Source: Methylopumilus sp003533095
GTDB lineage: Bacteria; Pseudomonadota; Gammaproteobacteria; Burkholderiales; Methylophilaceae
Assembly (NCBI GenBank): GCA_963977845.1
Contig: CAXBPZ010000045.1
Location: 1 to 5,126, forward strand
Direction: 5' to 3'
Length of the DNA stretch: 5,126 bases
A program made the position numbers and the translations under genes. Under the pieces are notes generated by a model. It saw only the letters and a program-made list of their open reading frames with translations, was not told the DNA's origin and made no database searches. Positions 1 to 5,126 of this stretch are shown in pieces. Numbering within the stretch: the stretch's first letter is position 1; the number at the start of each line of letters is the position of its first letter.

Positions 1-39
1 AGATTGTTCTGGGGTTGCAGCATAGGGTGCCAACTTCAT
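1..39 (-). CDS. dgt: Start of a dGTP triphosphohydrolase-like gene (5' fragment)
   Basis: Only 13 codons are visible on the minus strand, reading MKLAPYAATPEQS before the window ends. The LAPYA...P..S opening is, from memory, typical of the N-terminus of the dGTPase-like HD-domain family, whose founding enzyme hydrolyses dGTP to deoxyguanosine and triphosphate. The HD motif itself lies outside the window. The ATG (39-37) shares one base with the aroB stop TGA (41-39), giving a TGATG junction, and no clear Shine-Dalgarno sequence precedes it. This suggests translation coupled to aroB in one operon. A gene of this family downstream of aroB is a familiar order in betaproteobacteria. With so few residues the identity is tentative; it could be another gene starting at the same codon. 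Confidence 0.6.
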   Translation of the reverse strand, partial: MKLAPYAATPEQS

Positions 40-1127
40 CATGCTGAAAATTTTGAAGTTTGAAGCGTGGTCTTTAAATGTTTTTGATCATAATTACTTG
101 TGATGACAGCGTCCCCAATACCTTTTTGAAGCACCAATCTAATTTGGCCATCCACGACTTTTTTATCCATGCTCATGAGTTTCATATATTGATCCTCACT
201 GATTTTTGGGGGATCAATGGGAAGCTTCGCTTCTTTTAAAATTTTAATGATGCGATTAAATTCCTCACTCTTTACCCAGCCCATGAGTTTTGATAAATGC
301 GCTGCCATCACTATACCAGTAGCCACAGCTTCGCCATGAAGCCACACACCATATCCCATCGCATTTTCAATCGCGTGCCCAAAGGTATGCCCGAGGTTTA
401 ATGTGGCTCGAACCCCTGATTCATGCTCATCCATCTCAACCACATCCGCTTTGTTTTGGCATGAACGAAGAATCGCCTCAATAAGAAGTGATGGATTTAA
501 TTTCATGAGGCCTTCCATATTTTTTTCAAGCCAACTAAAAAATGCTTCATCACGGATGAGTCCGTACTTGATCACTTCTGCCATGCCTGCTGAAAACTCT
601 CTCTGAGGTAAAGTTTTTAAAGTATCAATATCTGCGATCACACATTGCGGTTGATAAAAAGCACCAATCATATTTTTGCCCAAGGAATGATTAATGCCTG
701 TTTTACCGCCCACGGAAGAATCTACCTGCGATAAAAGTGTGGTTGGAATTTGTATGAAAGGCACACCTCTTAAATAAGTCGCAGCAGCATATCCTGTCAT
801 ATCGCCTATAACACCACCGCCTAGAGCGATAAGTGTAACGTTACGCTCACATTTTTCTTTTAAAAGCGCGTCGTAAATAAGATTTAACGTTTCTTGATTC
901 TTATAAGCTTCACCATCCGGCAAAATAATAGAGAATGCTCTTATATTGTTTTGCTTCAAGAGATTGAGTAATGGATCAAGATACAAAGGTGCGACCGTGG
1001 TGTTTGTCACAACCGCAACATGTTTTTGTTTTAGATGAGGCTCAATGAGTTTAATTTGAGACAACAATCCTTCTCCAATATAAATCGGATAGGATCTTTT
1101 CTCTAATTGAATATGAAGTGTTTGCAT
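39..1127 (-). CDS. aroB: 3-dehydroquinate synthase AroB
   Basis: This cytoplasmic NAD- and metal-dependent enzyme turns DAHP into 3-dehydroquinate, the second step of the shikimate pathway. The 362 residues match the usual family length (about 355-370), so the gene is complete. Visible signatures are the NAD-binding GGGVIGD (103-109), the TTLLSQVDSSVGGKTG block (129-144) and GKN (150-152). The expected zinc ligands are present as E184 (in GMAEVIKYG), H247 (LNLGH) and H264 (WLHGE). Substrate-contact residues also appear intact: K142, K151, N152, K187, K226, R240 and H251. The N-terminus (MQTLHIQLEKRSYPIYIGEG) fits the family well, so the ATG at 1127 is accepted although only a weak purine stretch precedes it. 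It lies 4 bp after aroK and overlaps the next gene's ATG by one base, so the three are probably co-transcribed. Confidence 0.97.
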   Translation of the reverse strand: MQTLHIQLEKRSYPIYIGEGLLSQIKLIEPHLKQKHVAVVTNTTVAPLYLDPLLNLLKQNNIRAFSIILPDGEAYKNQETLNLIYDALLKEKCERNVTLIALGGGVIGDMTGYAAATYLRGVPFIQIPTTLLSQVDSSVGGKTGINHSLGKNMIGAFYQPQCVIADIDTLKTLPQREFSAGMAEVIKYGLIRDEAFFSWLEKNMEGLMKLNPSLLIEAILRSCQNKADVVEMDEHESGVRATLNLGHTFGHAIENAMGYGVWLHGEAVATGIVMAAHLSKLMGWVKSEEFNRIIKILKEAKLPIDPPKISEDQYMKLMSMDKKVVDGQIRLVLQKGIGDAVITSNYDQKHLKTTLQTSKFSA

Positions 1128-1131
1128 AAAC

Positions 1132-1647
1132 TTATTTTAAAAGCGCCTCAATTTTATTTAAAACGGTTTGTGTTTTTTGTTGACCCGTATCCACCACAAA
1201 AGAAGCTGCGCTCAAATATAAAGGGTGTCTTTCATTGTATAAACGACTTAGGGTTTCTTCTACATTGCCTTGTTGTAAAAGTGGACGATCTTTATCATGC
1301 GCCATGCGCTTAGCTAGACTTTGAGGTTTTGCATTGAGATAAATCACTTTGCCTCTTTCTTTAAGCATGCGTCTATTTTCTTCACTTAATACGGCACCGC
1401 CACCTGTGGCCAAAATAATATCTTTTTTTTGTGTGAGCTCATCGATCATCTGCGTTTCTCTTTTACGGAAACCTTCTTCACCTTCAAGCTCAAAAATCAC
1501 AGACACCTTAACGCCTAATTTTTTTTCAATTTCGTGATCGGTATCAAAAAAAGTTTTTTTGAGTTTTTTAGCTAATAATTTTCCTATGGTCGTCTTGCCT
1601 GCCCCCATAAGTCCTACAAAAAAAATATTGTCATTAATCGTTGCCAT
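1132..1647 (-). CDS. aroK: Shikimate kinase AroK
   Basis: Shikimate kinase uses ATP to phosphorylate shikimate at the 3-hydroxyl, the fifth step of the pathway to chorismate, in the cytoplasm. The 171-residue protein has the normal family length. It shows the Walker A loop GLMGAGKT (12-19), the DTD segment (35-37) whose aspartate binds shikimate, R61 in GFRKRE, the GGG of the shikimate site (82-84), the LID arginine in DRPLL (R121), and R140 in NERHPLY. All expected catalytic and binding residues are present. The ATG at 1647 is the only reasonable start: an in-frame TAG lies three codons upstream. No good Shine-Dalgarno sequence is visible. It is the first gene of the leftward run and is followed 4 bp later by aroB, the classic aroKB pairing. 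The gene contains several A or T homopolymers of 6-8 bases. Confidence 0.96.
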   Translation of the reverse strand: MATINDNIFFVGLMGAGKTTIGKLLAKKLKKTFFDTDHEIEKKLGVKVSVIFELEGEEGFRKRETQMIDELTQKKDIILATGGGAVLSEENRRMLKERGKVIYLNAKPQSLAKRMAHDKDRPLLQQGNVEETLSRLYNERHPLYLSAASFVVDTGQQKTQTVLNKIEALLK

Positions 1648-1717
1648 GACGAACTAGCTTTATATTCAAGAATACTGATTATTTTAAGGGATTAATGAAG
1701 TAATGGCTCGAATTGCC

Positions 1718-1746
1718 TATAAATAATCTTCAACACCTTTTATAAT
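1718..1746 (+). promoter_or_regulatory. Candidate sigma70-type promoter for mrcA
   Basis: A perfect -10 hexamer TATAAT lies at 1741-1746, 41 bp before the mrcA ATG. At the ideal 17 bp spacing the -35 position (1718-1723, TATAAA) is a poor match to TTGACA. A better-looking TTGCCT at 1713-1718 sits 22 bp away, too far for standard use. If the -10 is used, the transcript would have a leader of about 35 bases that is A/U-rich. The call rests mainly on the -10 and its location. In AT-rich DNA such matches also occur by chance. Confidence 0.42.
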
Positions 1747-1766
1747 AAGACCGATTAATTCTTCAA
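1739..1766 (-). promoter_or_regulatory. Candidate sigma70-type promoter for aroK-aroB-dgt
   Basis: On the minus strand a -35-like TTGAAG (plus positions 1761-1766, CTTCAA) is followed, after 16 bp, by a -10-like TATAAA (plus 1739-1744, TTTATA). Transcription would run left into aroK with a leader of roughly 85 bases. Its -10 overlaps the rightward TATAAT by four bases, so the two promoters could not easily be occupied at once. Other weak -10-like strings lie closer to aroK (for example TAAAAT and TATAAA), so the true start could be elsewhere in the 1648-1787 gap. Confidence 0.35.
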
Positions 1767-1787
1767 AAATCTCATACAAAAATACTT

Positions 1788-4070
1788 ATGGCAAAACCTA
1801 CCTTCTTTAAACGTCTCATGTTGTGGTTTTTCATAAGCTTGGCAGCTCTTGGGGCATTAGTAGCGTTGACTATTGCGCTAGTCATTCCATCTCTACCCTC
1901 ATTAGAAAGTCTTACAGAATATCGTCCTAAATTGCCCTTAAGAGTCTATAGCTCAGATGGTTTTCTCATGGCCGAATTTGGAGAAGAGCGTCGCGCCTTT
2001 ATTAAGATTAATAATGTGCCTAAAAAAATGAAGAATGCCATTTTAGCGATTGAAGACCGTCGCTTTTATCAGCATAAGGGTGTTGATGCTGTCGGTGTGG
2101 GACGCGCTATTGTAAAAAATTTAGCCGGGGCTGCGCATGAGGGAGCGAGTACGATTACGATGCAAGTCGCACGTAATTTTTTTCTGTCCTCAGATAAAAC
2201 TTTAAGACGCAAAATCAGTGAAATTTTTCTGTCTTATAAAATTGAAAAAAATCTCAATAAAGATCAAATTTTAGAACTTTATATTAACCAAATTTATTTG
2301 GGTCAGCGCGCTTATGGGTTTGGAGCGGCTGCTCTTGTCTATTACGGCAAACCATTAGAAAAACTTACATTGGCTGAGTGTGCTCTTTTAGCAGGCCTTC
2401 CTAAAGCGCCTACCAATTACAATCCATTCACGAATCCTAAACGCGCCATTCAGCGTCAGCGTGAAGTATTAAAAAATATGTTGCGCTATGAATTTATTGA
2501 TCAAAAAGCATTTGATGAAGCGATTAATCAACCCTTGCATTTCAAAGAATCCAGACAATCAAGAGACTTAGTTGCTGATCATGCATCTGAGATGGTAAGA
2601 CAAGCGCTTTATGATCAATATAAAGATGATATTTATACAAGTGGTATCAAGGTTTACACCACAATCAAAAAGGCTAATCAAGAAGCAGCTAACGAGGCCG
2701 TATTAAGAGGCATATTAGATTACGATCGTCGCCATGAATATCGAGGTCCAGAAAAAACCATCGACTTAGAAGGTAAGAAATTTGAAGATCAAAAAACGAA
2801 GCTTGCCGATGCGCTAGACGGCATTGAAGAATATAACGGATTTATTCCAGCGGTGGTGATTAAAGCTGAGCCTAAGTATGTTCAAGCTTTTACTAAAAAA
2901 GGTGACTTAGTTGATATTAAAAATGATGGTCTCGCACTCATTCAAAAAACCTTGAGTGACAAAGATCCTAAAAATAGAAAAGTAAAACCAGGTTCTGTGA
3001 TTCGCGTCATTCAAAAAAATAAACAATGGGAAGTGGTGCAACTTCCTAAAGTAGAAGCATCCCTTGTGTCGATGGATCCTCAAACAGGAGCCATTACAGC
3101 ACTCGTGGGTGGCTTTGATTTTAATCGCAATAAATATAATCACGTCACGCAAGCGAAGCGCCAACCAGGCTCTACTTTTAAACCCTTTATTTATTCTGCA
3201 GCGCTTGAAAAAGGTATTACACCTGCCACGATTGTGAATGATGCGCCACTTCATTTCTCAGCCGCTGAAACAGGAAGTGCTACTGATTGGGACCCACAAA
3301 ATTACGATGGTGATTTTGATGGGCATATCAGACTCCGTAATGGTTTAGCCAAATCTAAAAACTTGGTCGCGATTCGAGTTTTAAAAGCCATTGGTCCGGC
3401 ATATGCGCAAGATTACGCAACACGTTTTGGTTTTGATCCAGCAAACCATCCTGCTTATCTTTCGATGGCGTTAGGTGTAGGCTCTGCAACACTCATGGAG
3501 ATGGTGACAGCCTACGGTGTCTTTGCGAATGGTGGGTACCTCAAAAAACCTTATCTCATTGAAAAAATGGTGGATAGTCATGGCCAAGTGATCGATCAAA
3601 CTAATGCGATGTTTCAAAACGAAGAGACCCCTCGCGTCATTGATCCTAGAAATGCATTTATCATGACCACACTTTTACAAGACGTGGTGAATAAAGGAAC
3701 AGCTGTCAAAGCAAAAGCTTTAGGAAGATCTGATGTAGCAGGTAAAACAGGGACCACCAATAATCAAGTCGATGCTTGGTTTGCAGGTTATACGCCTTCA
3801 CAAGTGGCTATCGCATGGATTGGATTTGACCAACCTAAAACATTAGGCAAAGAAGAAACAGGTGCGCATGCAGCACTCCCTATTTGGATTCAGTATATGC
3901 AAACTGCCTTAAAAGATTCGCCTATACAAAATTACAACATGCCTGATGGTGTTGTAATTCATAAAATAAAAACCGATACAGGTACGCCTGCCAATGAAAA
4001 TGAAGAAGGTGTGAATGAATACTTCTACTCAGAATTTCCACCTCATAACGAGATGCAACTCCTCAACTAA
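1788..4070 (+). CDS. mrcA: Penicillin-binding protein 1A, bifunctional peptidoglycan synthase
   Basis: This class A PBP polymerises lipid II into glycan strands and cross-links their peptides on the outer face of the inner membrane. A basic N-terminus precedes one membrane anchor (about 11-33). The GT51 glycosyltransferase domain follows (about 55-230): EDRRFYQHKG with catalytic E89, GASTITMQ (119-126), RKISE with the second glutamate E145, and ILELYIN (161-167). A linker/OB-like region (about 310-420) leads to the transpeptidase domain, with nucleophile S462 in STFK (462-465), SKN (523-525) and KTGT (653-656). All catalytic motifs are intact. At 760 residues it is shorter than E. coli PBP1a (850), with a short C-terminal tail. 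The ATG at 1788 fits the membrane anchor, but no Shine-Dalgarno sequence precedes it. It diverges from aroK, as mrcA commonly does from the pil-aroK block. Confidence 0.96.
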   Translation: MAKPTFFKRLMLWFFISLAALGALVALTIALVIPSLPSLESLTEYRPKLPLRVYSSDGFLMAEFGEERRAFIKINNVPKKMKNAILAIEDRRFYQHKGVDAVGVGRAIVKNLAGAAHEGASTITMQVARNFFLSSDKTLRRKISEIFLSYKIEKNLNKDQILELYINQIYLGQRAYGFGAAALVYYGKPLEKLTLAECALLAGLPKAPTNYNPFTNPKRAIQRQREVLKNMLRYEFIDQKAFDEAINQPLHFKESRQSRDLVADHASEMVRQALYDQYKDDIYTSGIKVYTTIKKANQEAANEAVLRGILDYDRRHEYRGPEKTIDLEGKKFEDQKTKLADALDGIEEYNGFIPAVVIKAEPKYVQAFTKKGDLVDIKNDGLALIQKTLSDKDPKNRKVKPGSVIRVIQKNKQWEVVQLPKVEASLVSMDPQTGAITALVGGFDFNRNKYNHVTQAKRQPGSTFKPFIYSAALEKGITPATIVNDAPLHFSAAETGSATDWDPQNYDGDFDGHIRLRNGLAKSKNLVAIRVLKAIGPAYAQDYATRFGFDPANHPAYLSMALGVGSATLMEMVTAYGVFANGGYLKKPYLIEKMVDSHGQVIDQTNAMFQNEETPRVIDPRNAFIMTTLLQDVVNKGTAVKAKALGRSDVAGKTGTTNNQVDAWFAGYTPSQVAIAWIGFDQPKTLGKEETGAHAALPIWIQYMQTALKDSPIQNYNMPDGVVIHKIKTDTGTPANENEEGVNEYFYSEFPPHNEMQLLN

Positions 4071-4088
4071 TTTTTTTAAAAGAAGTTG
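4064..4088 (+). promoter_or_regulatory. Weak inverted repeat and ribosome binding site between mrcA and the unknown gene
   Basis: CAACT (4064-4068) can pair with AGTTG (4084-4088), and an inner TTTT with AAAA, leaving a mismatch of two and a three-base loop. The 3' arm contains AGAAG (4081-4085), a Shine-Dalgarno-like sequence 6 bases before the ATG at 4092. The 5' arm includes part of the mrcA stop codon. It is not a good intrinsic terminator, because the stem is weak and the T run is inside it. A role in coupling translation of the two genes is inference; the ribosome binding site itself is the better supported part and decides the downstream start. Confidence 0.35.
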
Positions 4089-4091
4089 TCT

Positions 4092-4667
4092 ATGGCAAGA
4101 CAAAGTAAACACATTCGATTTCAAGTTGCACATAAAGCAGCTCAAATGATGGCTGAAGAGGGTATCAGCGATTACGCCTTTGCTAAACGTAAAGCGGCTA
4201 AATTTTTTGGATTGATGGATGGAGAAGCACTGCCTTCTAATGACGAAATCAACGATGCCATCAAGGAACATCAAGCCATTTTTTTTGATGAAGAACATGA
4301 AGCACGCCTTAAGACATTGAGGTTTGAAGCATTAAGTCTCATGAAAAAATTAAGTGCTTTTAATCCACACCTCACGGGCCCTGCATTAGATGGTACAGCT
4401 GGTCGTTACCCTACTATTCATATTCAGCTTTATGCTGACTCCATGAAAGAAGTAGAATTTTTTTTACTCAATCACAATATCGCATACGAAACACGTGATC
4501 GAAAATATCACACCAAAGATCCTATGCAAGATAAAAAAATAATTCCGGTATTAACACTTGAAGGCTCGATGGGGCCGATTGAACTTCTTATTTATCACAT
4601 CGATGATTTAAAAATAAATAAACTAAAAGCATCGATTGAAGAAACGGAAGAACTGCTTAAGCTTTAA
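4092..4667 (+). CDS. Conserved proteobacterial protein of unknown function, possibly nucleotidyltransferase-like
   Basis: The function of this 191-residue protein is not established. It has no signal peptide or membrane segment and should be cytoplasmic. Residues 1-65 are helix-rich and basic, with the segment SDYAFAKRKAAKFFG (26-40) and a LPSNDEI turn (48-54). A second part, from about 95, alternates predicted strands and helices: GPALDGTAGRYPTIHIQLYA (96-115), then FFLLNHNIAYE and a late GPIELLIYHIDDL (161-173). From memory, similar proteins occur in many beta- and gammaproteobacteria, some labelled nucleotidyltransferase. The GTAGRYPTIHIQL stretch (101-113) resembles the GSxAxG...DxD motif of that fold but lacks its two acidic residues, so activity is doubtful. 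The start is ATG 4092, six bases after AGAAG; a TTG at 4086 abuts that site and is unlikely. It follows mrcA by 21 bp, probably in one transcript. Confidence 0.85.
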   Translation: MARQSKHIRFQVAHKAAQMMAEEGISDYAFAKRKAAKFFGLMDGEALPSNDEINDAIKEHQAIFFDEEHEARLKTLRFEALSLMKKLSAFNPHLTGPALDGTAGRYPTIHIQLYADSMKEVEFFLLNHNIAYETRDRKYHTKDPMQDKKIIPVLTLEGSMGPIELLIYHIDDLKINKLKASIEETEELLKL

Positions 4668-4669
4668 GC
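4655..4669. repeat. Inverted repeat spanning both convergent stop codons
   Basis: GCTTAA (4655-4660) and TTAAGC (4664-4669) form a perfect six-base stem with a three-base GCT loop. The repeat contains the TAA stop of the rightward unknown gene (4665-4667) and the stop of leftward hemB (TTA at 4657-4659), whose coding ends overlap by 11 bp. No clear T run follows on the plus side. On the minus side a pyrimidine-rich stretch follows, so a weak terminator is possible but not convincing. Confidence 0.45.
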
Positions 4670-5126
4670 CAGCGTGCGACTTCCATTGCGTAGTAAGTTA
4701 ATATGCCATCAGCACCCGCACGCTTAAATGCCAAAAGAGATTCCATGACAACGGCTTTTTCATCTAACCAACCATTTTGCGAAGCCGCTTTGAGCATCGT
4801 ATATTCACCGCTCACCTGATAAGCATAGGTTGGAACACCAAAAGTAGTTTTTACGCGATACACAATATCAAGATAAGGCATCCCTGGCTTCACCATCACC
4901 ATGTCCGCACCTTCATTGATATCAAGTTCCACTTCAGTTAAGGCTTCGTCTGTATTTGCTGGATCCATTTGGTAACTATTCTTATCACTCTTGCCTAAAT
5001 TTTTAGATGACCCGACTGCATCTCTAAAGGGACCATAAAACGAAGAAGCGTATTTAGCGGAGTACGCTAAAATTTTTGTGTGAATAAATCCCGCTTTTTC
5101 TAAAGCCTCTCGAATTTTTCCAATAC
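4657..5126 (-). CDS. hemB: 5-aminolevulinate dehydratase (porphobilinogen synthase), C-terminal half
   Basis: HemB condenses two 5-aminolevulinate molecules into porphobilinogen, an early step of haem synthesis in the cytoplasm. The reading frame is open from the stop at 4657 to the window edge, giving 155 codons of an expected total near 330; the start lies outside. Both Schiff-base lysines are visible: one in YSAKYASS (codon 5053-5055) and one in GADMVMVKPGMPY (codon 4888-4890), which matches the family signature G-x-D-x-x-x-x-K-P-G-x-x-Y. The segment FYGPFRDA...LGK...YQMDPAN resembles the Pseudomonas type of enzyme. The N-terminal metal-binding region that separates zinc from magnesium-type forms is not in view. 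The methionine at 4966-4968 is internal, not a start. The gene converges on the unknown gene with an 11 bp overlap of coding ends. Confidence 0.96.
   Translation of the reverse strand, partial: IGKIREALEKAGFIHTKILAYSAKYASSFYGPFRDAVGSSKNLGKSDKNSYQMDPANTDEALTEVELDINEGADMVMVKPGMPYLDIVYRVKTTFGVPTYAYQVSGEYTMLKAASQNGWLDEKAVVMESLLAFKRAGADGILTYYAMEVARWLKA

Noticed and set aside
403..606. Plus-strand open frame opposite aroB
   Set aside because: It lies antisense to a complete, well-conserved aroB, has no recognisable motif and no ribosome binding site was seen.
1107..1537. Two short plus-strand open frames opposite aroK
   Set aside because: They are antisense to aroK and low in complexity (serine- and proline-rich or lysine-rich); they are read-through of the opposite strand's codons.
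1703..1726. Seven-codon open frame in the divergent gap
   Set aside because: It lies upstream of the likely mrcA -10, has no ribosome binding site, and such short frames are common by chance.
2907..3254. 115-codon minus-strand open frame inside mrcA
   Set aside because: It runs antisense to the PBP1a linker and active-site region. Its composition (cysteine-, histidine- and phenylalanine-rich) is typical of a shadow frame.
4086..4091. TTG at 4086 as start of the unknown gene
   Set aside because: It abuts the AGAAG site with no spacing, whereas ATG 4092 sits six bases downstream of it.
4029..4298. 89-codon minus-strand open frame over the mrcA end and the unknown gene
   Set aside because: It is antisense to two supported genes and spans their junction, with no motif.
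4966..4968. Methionine at 4966-4968 as the hemB start
   Set aside because: The frame continues upstream to the window edge with strongly conserved HemB sequence, including one active-site lysine.
1..5126. Mobile element, CRISPR array, RNA gene, toxin-antitoxin or defence system
   Set aside because: Every gene but one belongs to a recognised housekeeping family, and no repeats, terminal inverted repeats or RNA gene signatures were seen. The sole unknown is a single conserved gene.

Overview
The window reads as ordinary, tightly packed chromosome from an AT-rich Gram-negative proteobacterium, most likely a betaproteobacterium. The PBP1a, AroB, AroK and HemB proteins all look proteobacterial. 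The low G+C content, very short gaps and small gene overlaps suggest a compact genome, for example a member of the Methylophilales. That lineage guess is inference from style and remembered family resemblance, not a database result. No phage, transposon, CRISPR, tRNA or rRNA was seen, and no clear new multi-gene system is present.

Left part (1-1647, minus strand): an operon-like run reading right to left, aroK, then aroB, then the first codons of a gene resembling the dGTP triphosphohydrolase-like family, which runs off the window. AroB and AroK catalyse steps 2 and 5 of the shikimate pathway. The genes are 4 bp apart (aroK/aroB) or overlap by one base (aroB/dgt-like).

Middle (1648-1787): a 140 bp divergent gap, the only sizeable non-coding stretch. 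It holds a perfect TATAAT for the rightward gene and a partly overlapping TATAAA for the leftward operon. Rightward lies mrcA (1788-4070), encoding the bifunctional peptidoglycan synthase PBP1a, then 21 bp later a 191-residue conserved protein of unknown function (4092-4667). In many beta- and gammaproteobacteria the space between mrcA and aroK is filled by the pilus assembly operon pilMNOPQ (hofMNOPQ in E. coli). Here it is absent.

Right part (4657-5126, minus strand): the C-terminal half of hemB (5-aminolevulinate dehydratase, haem synthesis), converging on the unknown gene. Their stop ends overlap by 11 bp, inside a short perfect inverted repeat.

The known genes are core housekeeping functions (aromatic amino acid precursors, cell wall, haem). 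The points most worth a second look are the missing pil operon, the unknown protein with a degenerate nucleotidyltransferase-like motif, and the compact gene junctions.
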